A stretch of 64,000 nt of DNA from Myxococcales bacterium (lineage in GTDB: Bacteria > Myxococcota_A > Polyangia > Palsa-1104 > JAEUJZ01). The notes under the pieces were generated by a model. The model saw nothing but the letters and a program-made list of their open reading frames with translations, was not told the origin of the DNA and ran no database searches. Each line of letters begins with the position of its first letter. Within the stretch, counting starts at the first letter, position 1. The translations under genes were made by a program, and so were the position numbers. This document shows, piece after piece, positions 15,407 to 24,421 of the stretch. The stretch lies in contig JAEUJZ010000144.1 in NCBI GenBank assembly GCA_016794505.1, positions 1 through 64,000 of the forward strand, in the 5' to 3' direction.

Positions 15407-18349
15407 TCAGTACTGGTAGCGCACGCCGAACTGCACGCGGAATGGAACCTGGCGGTTGGTCACCGCGCCATAGGACGCGCTGTTGCGCGCCTCGAAGCCA
15501 GCTTGGTTTGTGGTGTTCGACCCAGTGTTCGCCGCAGTCGATAGGTCGAGCAGGTTGAACACGTCGACAATCGCCGACAGGTGCTGCCGCGTGATGGCGT
15601 GCAGATCGTACTGAGCCCGGAACGCGACATCGAGCACGTCGGGACTGCGTAGCTCGGTCCACTTGCGAACGTCGTTGGGATCGGATGCGGGGTCGACGCC
15701 TCGCCAGCCATAACGGACGACGTAGCCGAGCGGACCTTGGTACAGCCGCGTGGCCGGCGCGCCCGTCAGAAAGGCCATGTTCACTCCGATGCTCAGCCCA
15801 CGCCAGGTATAGCTGCCGTTGGCTTTTAGCTGGTGTCGATGGTCGTCGGATAGATAGCCGTACAAGCGAAAGTCACGCGGCGGGTCATCGCGGAACGGAC
15901 TCAGCTGATCGTCCACGGTCCCCTCCAGCCAAGACAGCGTGTATGCGATCAGGAACTGCCAGCTTGGGCTTGGCGATCCCGCCAAGACCACGTCGAAGCC
16001 GTTGTACCGGCGGGTAGCGTCTCCCGTCGGGCGATACGAAAGCACGCCGCCGCGACTCTTGTCCCCAAAGCGAACGTTGTCCCCACCGTCTAGCCGACGC
16101 TGTGTATTGACCTGAATGTCTTCCCACAGGTTGCTCAACAGACGATAGGTGTACGTCAGCGAGAACGAGACATTGCGCGCTACTTCGCGCTCGATCGAGG
16201 CGGTGACGAAGTCCGCCTGCGGTGGCCGCGTACTCAGCGCGGCGTTGCCACAGTCAATGCTGAGCGTGCCGTCCGCGCAGACTCCTCGCAGGTCATAGCC
16301 GCGATCGCCCCCCTGCGAACCAACGAAGCGATCGAAGCGACCGTTCTGGCCACTTTGGCGCGTCCATTCCCAGGTCGACTGCGCGGCTCCAGCATCGGCG
16401 TTGGTGGCGATGCGCAGGCTGGCCACTTCGTTGCTGCGTCCATACGCCGCTTTCAACAGGAGCTTGCCGTCGCGCAGAAGGTCGATCGAGGCCCCGATGC
16501 GCGGTCCGAAGCCCAGCAGGTTGTGCGTCACTTCCCCGCGCGAGTTTTTCGCCGTCCCATAGTCGACGCGCAGGCCGGGGACGATGGTCAGCCAGTCGGT
16601 CGGCTTCCACATGTCCTGGATGAAGACGCCCAGCGCATAGCCTTGCCGCACCTGCGCCCGTCGCGGCTCGTACTGCGTGAAGCGAGCACAGGGCGTGGCA
16701 GACAGGCCCATGCGCGGGTTTGGCTGCAGCGGATTGCAGCCAAACGGACGCTCCGTCGATGTCGCGTCTCGCTGCAGCGCGCCGGCATCCATCGCCTGGG
16801 CTGTGTCGTCGGTGTAGATGGAATTTCCCGGCGTGCCGTTTAGCTGGTAGTGCCGCAGATACTGAAACTGCGCCCCGACCTTGACTGTGTGCTGGCCCAG
16901 AAAGCCGCGCTTGACCCAGGTGAGCGTCGGATCCAGCTGATATCGCCAGCGCTGGTCGTCGATCAGCGTCGCAGCATCGGCGGCGTTCCAGGTGATCGTG
17001 CTCGCGCGATCGAAATACGAGGACCCAACCTCGTCGCCGTTTTGCGCCCCCGTCGTGATCGTCGTGAGCTGCAGGCCCGTCTGCACCCCGAAGATCAGGT
17101 TGTCGCGGATGAACCAGTCATAGTTCAGAATGCCGAAGACGCCGCCCTGCCGCTGGTAGTACTCGGCCTCGCTGGCATACGAGTTGGTGTTGCCGTTTGC
17201 GGGATTCAGGTTGCGGATGTTGCTGATCCACGCTGGGTCGGTGTTCAGCGATAGCTCGACGCGATGGCGTGGCGCCGGAGCCCAGGTCAGCTTCAGGCGC
17301 GTATACACATCGTGGCGATCCAAGGGCGCGTGCTGCACGTTGAGCGGAGGCCCCGGCACCACCGACGACAAGCGATACCAATACTGCGCCGACAAATAGA
17401 ACCAAAGCTTCTGCTTTACGATCGGTCCGCCGACGTTGAGGTTCGCTTGATAGCTGGCGTTCGGCGGCGGTGGATCCGACTGATCGCGCAGCCGGCCTTC
17501 ATAAAGCTGGCCACCGGCTCGGCTGCCCACCGACAGCGACTGATGGTTGACGAACAGGCTGGCATCGACGGAAAAGCGGTCCGAGCCACGCTTGGTCACC
17601 AGGTTGATCACGCCCCCCAGCGAGTTGTACTGGGCATCGACGGCCAAAAGCAGAAGGTCCATCTGCGCGATGGCGTCGAAGTTGAAGTTCGCCGAAAACG
17701 TGTTGCTGACCGGGTCCGTGATATCGAGGCCGTCCACCAGATAGCGATTGTGGCGAAAGCTGCCGCCGGCCATCACGGGGTTGCTGCCACCCGACACGCC
17801 GGGAAGCTGCTGCACCACGTCCTGATAGCGCCGCGTCGTGGCGATGCGCGCCTGCGAGTCCGCCGAGAGCACGCGCCCCGTCGACACCTTGTCGGCGTCG
17901 AGCCGCTTGCGCTCTTCCACAACCACCATGGTCTCGCTGGTCACGGCTTCCGCAGACACGGCGATGCGCAGGGTCTCGGTCTGCCCGAGCTCTAGCTGGA
18001 CGCGCCGCCGAGTCGGCTTCAGGCCCTCGTACGACACCGTCACGTCGTAGCGTCCCGGAGGAATCAGCGGGAAGTCGAAGCGCCCCTCTTCGTCGGTTCG
18101 TGCGTGACGCGGGCCACCGATAAGCGCGTCGCTGCGCAGCTCGACTTTGGCCCCTGGCATCGGCACATTGGTGCCCGCCTCGACGACCGATCCGCGCAGC
18201 CGCGCGTTCTGCTCACCCACCGCGTGCGCTGGTCTCAGCCCCAGCCCTGCGTCTGTCATGCCAACGAACAGCAGCGGCGCCGACAGCAGCAGCGAGCAGC
18301 CAAACAACAGTCGTTTGCGGAACACCGGAATTCCTCGTCGACGTGACAT
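15407..18349 (-). CDS. TonB-dependent outer-membrane receptor with carboxypeptidase-like N-domain
   Basis: 980 residues from the ATG at 18349; a start at 18778 would add 143 unlikely residues overlapping the divergent gene. A signal peptide (basic start, hydrophobic LLFGCSLLLSAPLLFVG) is followed by a carboxypeptidase-regulatory-like beta domain (about 47-125: GSVVEAGTNVPMPGAKVELR, GRFDFPLIPPGRYDVTV). The plug domain (about 140-270) has DVVQQLPGV, NRYLVDGLDITDP and GGVINLVTKRGSD. The rest is a beta-barrel ending in the aromatic YQY expected for outer-membrane insertion. This SusC/Oar-like group takes up large or unknown ligands. It faces the AgmX/GltJ-like gene (convergent, 1-base gap). Confidence 0.87.
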   Translation of the reverse strand: MSRRRGIPVFRKRLLFGCSLLLSAPLLFVGMTDAGLGLRPAHAVGEQNARLRGSVVEAGTNVPMPGAKVELRSDALIGGPRHARTDEEGRFDFPLIPPGRYDVTVSYEGLKPTRRRVQLELGQTETLRIAVSAEAVTSETMVVVEERKRLDADKVSTGRVLSADSQARIATTRRYQDVVQQLPGVSGGSNPVMAGGSFRHNRYLVDGLDITDPVSNTFSANFNFDAIAQMDLLLLAVDAQYNSLGGVINLVTKRGSDRFSVDASLFVNHQSLSVGSRAGGQLYEGRLRDQSDPPPPNASYQANLNVGGPIVKQKLWFYLSAQYWYRLSSVVPGPPLNVQHAPLDRHDVYTRLKLTWAPAPRHRVELSLNTDPAWISNIRNLNPANGNTNSYASEAEYYQRQGGVFGILNYDWFIRDNLIFGVQTGLQLTTITTGAQNGDEVGSSYFDRASTITWNAADAATLIDDQRWRYQLDPTLTWVKRGFLGQHTVKVGAQFQYLRHYQLNGTPGNSIYTDDTAQAMDAGALQRDATSTERPFGCNPLQPNPRMGLSATPCARFTQYEPRRAQVRQGYALGVFIQDMWKPTDWLTIVPGLRVDYGTAKNSRGEVTHNLLGFGPRIGASIDLLRDGKLLLKAAYGRSNEVASLRIATNADAGAAQSTWEWTRQSGQNGRFDRFVGSQGGDRGYDLRGVCADGTLSIDCGNAALSTRPPQADFVTASIEREVARNVSFSLTYTYRLLSNLWEDIQVNTQRRLDGGDNVRFGDKSRGGVLSYRPTGDATRRYNGFDVVLAGSPSPSWQFLIAYTLSWLEGTVDDQLSPFRDDPPRDFRLYGYLSDDHRHQLKANGSYTWRGLSIGVNMAFLTGAPATRLYQGPLGYVVRYGWRGVDPASDPNDVRKWTELRSPDVLDVAFRAQYDLHAITRQHLSAIVDVFNLLDLSTAANTGSNTTNQAGFEARNSASYGAVTNRQVPFRVQFGVRYQY

Positions 18350-18425
18350 GAGCGCGGGCACGCTATCACATTCGACAGCCACCGCCCAAGGGCTCGCCTC
18401 GCCTTCCGTTCCGTCGTCGAGCGCG

Positions 18426-18434
18426 TGATATACT
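18426..18434 (+). promoter_or_regulatory. extended -10 element upstream of DUF2339 gene
   Basis: TGATATACT (TGn plus TATACT) ends 10 bases before the GTG at 18445, predicting a leader of 3-4 bases. Confidence 0.45.
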
Positions 18435-18444
18435 GCCCGCACTC

Positions 18445-21400
18445 GTGGAAGCACTACTTGCGCTGCTGGGCGTCGCTGCCTTTGTTTATTGGCTGGTCTT
18501 GCCGGGGCTGGCCTATCGCATCGCCCGACGGACCCAACGGCAGGTCGAGGACCTTGAAGCCAAGACCCTGCTGTACGAGAGCCAGATCTTTGATCTGCGC
18601 CGGCAGCTTGACGCCCACAAGCGCATGCAGACCACCGCGACGTCCGCCAGGCTTGCCGACAGCGCGCCCCTGCCGGCGCTGGCTCCGTTGTTTTCCCCTG
18701 CCGCCGCCTCGCTCCCCACGAGCAACATGGCATCGTCGCCCGAGCCGACTCATGCATCAGGCGGGACGCCTCATTCATCCAACGCGACGATCACTTCGTC
18801 GGACAATCGAGTTTATTTATCAGGGTCTATTACTTCTTCAACAGAAGACTTCATTCAAAAAACAGAAACAGACATCTCTTCTTCAATTGCTCCTATCAAT
18901 TCGTCACAAACGACCAATGTATCTTCAACGATTAATCTAGAAACCACACCGGAAATTGTGTCGTCTTCCCCGGCCGGGAACGTGACGTCAGCGGCTGGTG
19001 CGCAGTCCTTCCATGGAAGCACTTCTTCGTCGGGGGTCGGAACCGCCGAGCCTGCGTCGCTGCCCACGTCGGCCGAAGAAGCTCCGGCCGCTAACCCCTT
19101 TGATCTTGAAAAGTTTATCGGCGTCCGCGGGGCCGCCTGGCTGGGCGCCATTGCCTTGGCCATCGCCGGGACTCTATTCGCCAAGTACTCCATCGAAAAC
19201 AACCTCATCCCACCAGCCCTGCGAATCGCATTTTTGATTCTTATGGGCCTTGCTTCCCTGGTTGGGTCCGAGGTCTTCTTTCGCCCACGCTATCCCGCCA
19301 CCGCATCGCCCGTCTGCGGCGCGGGCATCGCCATCTTGTACGCCGCCTTCTTCGCCGGTCACTCGGCGTATGACCTGTTTAACCTGCCTTTGACCTTTGC
19401 CCTGATGGCGCTCACCACCGTCGTCGCGGGCCTGCTGTCGTTGCGCTATGACTCGGTGTTCATCTCGGTCCTTGGCCTGCTTGGCGGTTTTGCCACGCCG
19501 CTGCTTCTGTCGTCGGGGAAGGACCGGCCAATTGGTCTGTTTGGCTACATCCTGCTTTTGGATCTGGGCTTCCTGTTCATCAGCGTCCGCAAGCGCTGGA
19601 CCGGAGTGGTGTGGCTTAGCTTCGTCGCCACGCTGCTCTTGCAAGTGGCCTGGGCATCCAAGCGCCTATCGCCCGAGAAGCTGCCGATCGCGCTTTCGGT
19701 CTTCTTTCTGTTCGGCATCTTGTACTTCCTTCTGCCAAGCCTGTCGGGCGCGCTCTCGGCCAGGTCGCGTCGCGATGGCACGCCTGACGGCCAAGCGCCG
19801 AGCCCTGCCGATCCCGCCGCAACCGCACAGCTTCTGCAGCTTTCTGTCCTGGCTGGCTTGGCTCCGCTTCTGTTTGGCATCGTCGTCGCGGGAACGCGCG
19901 CCTACGCCGCCCAGTGGCCGCTGCTTCTGGGCTATACCGCTCTGCTCGATGTCGCGCTGGTTGTCGTCGGTGTGCGGCGACGCCAACACGTCCTGCCCCT
20001 GTCTGCGGCGGTCTCGACCTTCCTGACCGTGGCGCTGTTCCTCGCCGGACGCCCCAGCCACGCCGAGCCGCTGCCTCTGTGGAGCATCTCGCTTGCCCTC
20101 GTCGCGCTGGCCAGTCTGTTCAACCTGGCCGCCCGCCTCGGCGATCGCTGGTCGCAGCACAAAGCGCCGGCCGCACCGCATGCGCCGCCCCCCGCGGCAG
20201 GCGCACCGGCCAAGGCAGACGCCGTGGATGCAACGCCGCCGCCCTGGCTACCTGCCGAGTTCTTGTCCAACCTGCCGCTTGAGCTAAGCGGCTTTCTGGG
20301 CCTGTTTGGCCTGCTTGGCTTCGCGTTTTACATGGCGGCGACGCTGCGCGACGCCAGCTTGGGAGCCTCGGCGCCCGATCCGCTGGGCCCCACGGCGATC
20401 TTGCTGATCGCAGCCGTGCTGTGGCTGGCCGAGCGCAGCCGCCAAGCCGCGGGTCGCATCGCGTGGCTGTCGCCGCTTTTCGCGGCACACGTCGGCGGCA
20501 CCTGGCTTCTGTGGCTGGTCCTGCAGAGTGGGACCGCGTCGGGCAGCCCGCAGGGCCTCAGCCCCGACCGCTTGCTGCGAGGTCTGTCCCTGCCGCTTCT
20601 TCTGTCGGTGCTGGCCGGCTTGCTGGCCGCTCGTCGGGGACCGCAGGCGAACCAAGCACCGCGGGCTGCACTGGTGTCCGAAGTCACAGCCGCTGTGCTC
20701 ACCGCCGTGTCCGGCCTGGGAGTTGTAGTCCTGTCCGCTGCCGGGCCCCTGTTGCTGCTGCCCATGACGCCTGGCCTGGGCCTGCTGTTTGTTGGGCTCT
20801 TCGCCGCCCTTCTTTGGCTGTCGGCGCTGCGCCGCAACCTGACGCTGCTTTTGCCGCTGGCCCTGGCCTTGGTGGCCGCCTGCGCCTTTGCCGTCGTCGG
20901 TGTGTATCACCATCGCGGAGACGAATCCGGCTTCCTGCCATGGCTGGCCTTGTATGTCGTGCTGTTGACCCTGGCGCCGCTTTTCGTGATGGCGCTGCGT
21001 CCGGTGTGGCGCGTGCGACGAGGCGCATACCTTGCCAGCGCCCTGGCTGGCCCGGCCCTGTTTTTGCCGATCTTGCAGCTGGTCACCGACGCCCTGGGCA
21101 AGCGCGCGATTGGCATTCTGCCCCTTGGCTTCGCCCTGCTGTCTGTGCTGGGACTTGCCGCGGTGCAGCGCCTGGCTCGTCTGCCACTTTCCGACGCTGT
21201 GCTTGGCCTGTTTCCCGAGGCTGTGCGCGCCCGTCGCGCCCTTGGTAACCAGGCGCTATTTGCCGCCTGTGCGCTGGGCTTTGTCGCCGTGGCCATTCCG
21301 CTTCAGCTCGATCGTCAGTGGATCCTGATTGCCTGGGCCATCGAAGCGGCTGCCGTCTGGTGGCTGTACCGTCGCCTGCCGCACATCGGCCTTAAGTACT

Positions 21401-22005
21401 TCGGCGTCGGGCTCTATGCCGCCGTCCTCTTGCGCCTGTATCCCGATGCCGAATTCCGGCACTACAGCGAGCGCGGCCTGATCGTCGTGAACTGGCTGCT
21501 TTACACCTATGGCATCCCCGCCGCCTGCTTACTGTTCGGCGCCCGCGGTCTTTCTGTCGTCGAGGCCAAGCACCGCACGGCCTGGGAAGACAAGCTGCCC
21601 ATCGGCGGCCCGCGCCTTGCCTGGTATCAGCTTGCATATCTCCTGGGCCTGCTCTCGGTCTTCGCGCTGATCAACATCGAGATCGCCGACGCCTTTTCGG
21701 CCGGTCGCTACGTCGAGTTTGCCTGGGAACACAGCTATGCCCGCGACCTCACCGTGTCGCTGGCCTGGGGTCTTTACGCGCTGCTCTTGCTCAGCATCGG
21801 CATGTGGCAGCGCAGCCGCGCCCTGCGCTTCGTCTCGCTGGGCTTCATGCTTCTGACCATTGGCAAAGTGTTCTTGTACGACCTGTCGAACATCCGCGGC
21901 ATCTATCGCCCGCTTTCGTTCTTGGGCCTGGCCATGTCGCTGATCGTCGTGTCGCTTCTGTACCAGCGCTTTGTCTTCCGCCGCGATGCGGCGAAGTCTT
22001 CGTAG
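18445..22005 (+). CDS. DUF2339 polytopic membrane protein
   Basis: 1186 residues from a GTG. An N-terminal transmembrane helix (about 5-25) and a coiled-coil segment (RRTQRQVEDLEAKTLLYESQIFDLRRQLDAH) lead to a 110-residue Ser/Thr linker. The family core then starts at NPFDLEKFIGVRGAAWLGAIALAIAG and carries some thirty hydrophobic segments to the end. DUF2339 proteins are large inner-membrane proteins of unknown function, typically next to DUF3999 as here (17-base gap). Oddity: the DNA for the linker (about 18780-18960) is strikingly AT-rich with atypical codons, while the rest of the gene is GC-rich. The short-leader promoter explains the lack of a ribosome site. Confidence 0.85.
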   Translation: MEALLALLGVAAFVYWLVLPGLAYRIARRTQRQVEDLEAKTLLYESQIFDLRRQLDAHKRMQTTATSARLADSAPLPALAPLFSPAAASLPTSNMASSPEPTHASGGTPHSSNATITSSDNRVYLSGSITSSTEDFIQKTETDISSSIAPINSSQTTNVSSTINLETTPEIVSSSPAGNVTSAAGAQSFHGSTSSSGVGTAEPASLPTSAEEAPAANPFDLEKFIGVRGAAWLGAIALAIAGTLFAKYSIENNLIPPALRIAFLILMGLASLVGSEVFFRPRYPATASPVCGAGIAILYAAFFAGHSAYDLFNLPLTFALMALTTVVAGLLSLRYDSVFISVLGLLGGFATPLLLSSGKDRPIGLFGYILLLDLGFLFISVRKRWTGVVWLSFVATLLLQVAWASKRLSPEKLPIALSVFFLFGILYFLLPSLSGALSARSRRDGTPDGQAPSPADPAATAQLLQLSVLAGLAPLLFGIVVAGTRAYAAQWPLLLGYTALLDVALVVVGVRRRQHVLPLSAAVSTFLTVALFLAGRPSHAEPLPLWSISLALVALASLFNLAARLGDRWSQHKAPAAPHAPPPAAGAPAKADAVDATPPPWLPAEFLSNLPLELSGFLGLFGLLGFAFYMAATLRDASLGASAPDPLGPTAILLIAAVLWLAERSRQAAGRIAWLSPLFAAHVGGTWLLWLVLQSGTASGSPQGLSPDRLLRGLSLPLLLSVLAGLLAARRGPQANQAPRAALVSEVTAAVLTAVSGLGVVVLSAAGPLLLLPMTPGLGLLFVGLFAALLWLSALRRNLTLLLPLALALVAACAFAVVGVYHHRGDESGFLPWLALYVVLLTLAPLFVMALRPVWRVRRGAYLASALAGPALFLPILQLVTDALGKRAIGILPLGFALLSVLGLAAVQRLARLPLSDAVLGLFPEAVRARRALGNQALFAACALGFVAVAIPLQLDRQWILIAWAIEAAAVWWLYRRLPHIGLKYFGVGLYAAVLLRLYPDAEFRHYSERGLIVVNWLLYTYGIPAACLLFGARGLSVVEAKHRTAWEDKLPIGGPRLAWYQLAYLLGLLSVFALINIEIADAFSAGRYVEFAWEHSYARDLTVSLAWGLYALLLLSIGMWQRSRALRFVSLGFMLLTIGKVFLYDLSNIRGIYRPLSFLGLAMSLIVVSLLYQRFVFRRDAAKSS

Positions 22006-22022
22006 CCACGTTGAGGTCAACG

Positions 22023-24323
22023 ATGTCGGTCCGTCCTGCGCTGCCCTGGCTCTTCCGCCTTGTGGCGCTCGCTCTTTTGCTGCCGCTTCCAGCGCGTGCC
22101 GAGCGCCTTCCCAGCGACGACACGCACAGCGCCTTTCGCCTGCGTCGCAGCGTCACCCTGCCCGCCCCGGCCTCATCAGCCGCCGCATCGGGCAGCAGCA
22201 GCGTCACCTTTGCCGCCATTGCCCTACCGCCCGAGGTCAACCGCGGTGGCGAGCCCGCCTTTGCCGACCTGCGCCTGTGCCGACTTGCCCCTGGCCAGCC
22301 CGAGCGTCGAGCGGGCCGCGAAGACGTCGCGTACCTGGTCGAAGAGCAGCGCGACGCCGTCGCCACGGCACACTACACCGGCACACTGCTGGACACGCGC
22401 AGCGAGCACCACCCCTTTACCGACCACAATGTCTGGCTGGTCGACTTCGGTCGCGGAGCCGCGTATGACCGCATCGACCTCGACATTCCCGAGCGCGAGT
22501 TCGCGCGCCGCATCAAGCTAGAGATCGCCGAGCACAAAAACGGCCCGTTCCGCCTGCTGCAAGACGACGTCGGCATCTTCGACAAGCTGTGGATCCGCGA
22601 CAGCCCGCACCGCATCCATCACACGCATATCCAGCTAGATCACCTGGTCCGCTCTCGGTATCTGCGCATTACCAGCGATCCCGTGCGCTATCCCCCGCGC
22701 GTCACCGTCGTCGGTGTGACCGCCACGCGCCGCGAAGCGGTCCCCGGCAGCATCTGGTCGCGCCCGGCTCCGTTCGAGTCCCTGCCCAGTCCTGAGCCCG
22801 CCAAGCGCGGCCGCTTTGCCCCCACTTTTTTCCGCTATCGCCTGCAGCTTCCGCCGGGGCTGCCCATCGAGCACGTGACCCTCCGCGCTGCCGATCCGGC
22901 GTTTGCCCGCTTGGTTCGCGTCGTCGAAGACCGTGCCAGCGAGAGCGCGGCCGGCAGCTCTGCCGATCCGGTCCTTCTCGGCGAAGGCGTGCTGTTCCGC
23001 GTGATCGGCACGCCGCGCAAGAACCGCCCGCTGGCCCCCGAGATCGAGGTCGGCGGCGAGAGCCTGACCCTGCCGCTTGCCAAGCGGCCCGAGCACGGCG
23101 TGCTGTACGTCGAGATCGATGCCAGCCAAGGCCCGCCGCTTGCGGATCTCAAGATCAGCGTCTCGGGCGTGGGAGCGCGGCTGCTGTTTCCGCTGCTGCC
23201 AGGCGATCGCGACTTTGTCCTTTACTACGCCGCCCCGACGGTGCGGGCGCCGCTATACGACCTGGAAACGCTGCGCAGCGACGTCACGCGACTGGAAGTG
23301 ACGCGCGCCGAGCTAGGCAGCGAACAGCAAAACCCGGCGTACCGCGTCGTGCCGCCCCTGTCGTTCGTGCGGGCTGCCGGGGCTCCGGTCGACGTCAGCC
23401 TGTTTCGCCTGCAGCGCCCGCTGCAGCTCACGGGCGACGGCAAGCCGGACATCTATGCCGCGAACCTGGCCGCCGAAGATCTGGCCGCCTTGAGCCCTGG
23501 ACTCGGAGATCTGCGCATTGTCGACCCAGAAGATCAGCAGATTCCCTATGTCCTCGACCGCAGCGGCAGCGAGGCGCGCTTGCTGCTGACCGTGACCTCC
23601 AGCACCACGTCCGGGGCCGAGCGGGGCCGGTCGGCGGGGCTGGCTTCGCTGTTCTTGTCGTACGGATCCGGCAGCGGCTCGCTGGCCTTGCCCTACGAAG
23701 CCGTCGACTTTGAGTTCGCCGAGGCGTTCTTCAGCCGCCCGGCCCGCCTGCTGGCCATCCCACCGGCTGGGATCGGCGCCGTGCAACCGCAGGGGGGCGA
23801 GCGCCTGCTGTGGTCCGGCACGCTCAGCCACAAACCCGACGAGGGCAGCAGCGAAAACGGCGATGGACGCGAGGCCGCGCCGACAAGCCCGCATGTGCTG
23901 CGGGTGGCGTTTCAGCTGCCGTCTGACCTAGCCCGCGTCGCCACGCTGCGGCTGGAAATCGACAACGGCGACAATCCGGCACTCACGCTGCGGCAGGCCT
24001 CGGGGCTGGTGACGCTGCCGCGGCTGGCGGCCAAGCTCGACGGCAGCACACGCTATCGCATGCTGTTTTCAGCCATCGCCGTCGATCCGCCCCGCTATGA
24101 CATCGAGACGCTGCGACGCGAGCTGTTTGATTACGCAGCAGTACGCGCTGGCTTTGGCCCGGTTAGCGCCAATCCGCAGTACCGCACGCGCGCCGCCGAT
24201 TTGCTGCAGGATGCCTCGTCGACACGCGCCACGATGATCCTGTGGACGGTGCTGGTCGTTGCCATGCTGGCGCTGATCGGCCTGACCCTGCGCCTCTTGC
24301 GTACGCCGCCCGAGTCAACCTAG
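22023..24323 (+). CDS. DUF3999 family protein
   Basis: 766 residues. The ATG at 22023 has GAGG six bases upstream; a longer frame to 21804 overlaps the DUF2339 gene and is not supported. A signal peptide (LVALALLLPLPARA) is followed by a large beta-rich periplasmic domain (NVWLVDFGRGAAYDRIDLDI, SRYLRITSDPVRYPPRV, YDLETLRSDV...). One C-terminal transmembrane helix (about 738-758, TMILWTVLVVAMLALIGLTL) and a short cytoplasmic tail end it. DUF3999 commonly pairs with DUF2339 and the two are tightly linked here, suggesting a joint envelope complex. No catalytic motif recognised. Confidence 0.75.
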   Translation: MSVRPALPWLFRLVALALLLPLPARAERLPSDDTHSAFRLRRSVTLPAPASSAAASGSSSVTFAAIALPPEVNRGGEPAFADLRLCRLAPGQPERRAGREDVAYLVEEQRDAVATAHYTGTLLDTRSEHHPFTDHNVWLVDFGRGAAYDRIDLDIPEREFARRIKLEIAEHKNGPFRLLQDDVGIFDKLWIRDSPHRIHHTHIQLDHLVRSRYLRITSDPVRYPPRVTVVGVTATRREAVPGSIWSRPAPFESLPSPEPAKRGRFAPTFFRYRLQLPPGLPIEHVTLRAADPAFARLVRVVEDRASESAAGSSADPVLLGEGVLFRVIGTPRKNRPLAPEIEVGGESLTLPLAKRPEHGVLYVEIDASQGPPLADLKISVSGVGARLLFPLLPGDRDFVLYYAAPTVRAPLYDLETLRSDVTRLEVTRAELGSEQQNPAYRVVPPLSFVRAAGAPVDVSLFRLQRPLQLTGDGKPDIYAANLAAEDLAALSPGLGDLRIVDPEDQQIPYVLDRSGSEARLLLTVTSSTTSGAERGRSAGLASLFLSYGSGSGSLALPYEAVDFEFAEAFFSRPARLLAIPPAGIGAVQPQGGERLLWSGTLSHKPDEGSSENGDGREAAPTSPHVLRVAFQLPSDLARVATLRLEIDNGDNPALTLRQASGLVTLPRLAAKLDGSTRYRMLFSAIAVDPPRYDIETLRRELFDYAAVRAGFGPVSANPQYRTRAADLLQDASSTRATMILWTVLVVAMLALIGLTLRLLRTPPEST

Positions 24324-24421
24324 CTCGGCACTGCGCCCTCGCTTCGCTTTCATCCGGGTCGCTGCCACGACGACCCCACGACGTCAGCGTCGCGAACCGC
24401 GACGCATGGGAGGCTTCACCG

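Noticed and set aside
18350..18778. An in-frame extension of the TonB receptor by 143 residues
   Set aside because: It would overlap the promoter and first third of the divergent DUF2339 start region and encodes an Arg/Ala-rich sequence without signal features; the ATG at 18349 gives a proper signal peptide.
20284..20913. Minus-strand open frame within DUF2339
   Set aside because: Gln/Arg/Gly-rich antisense shadow of a membrane protein gene.
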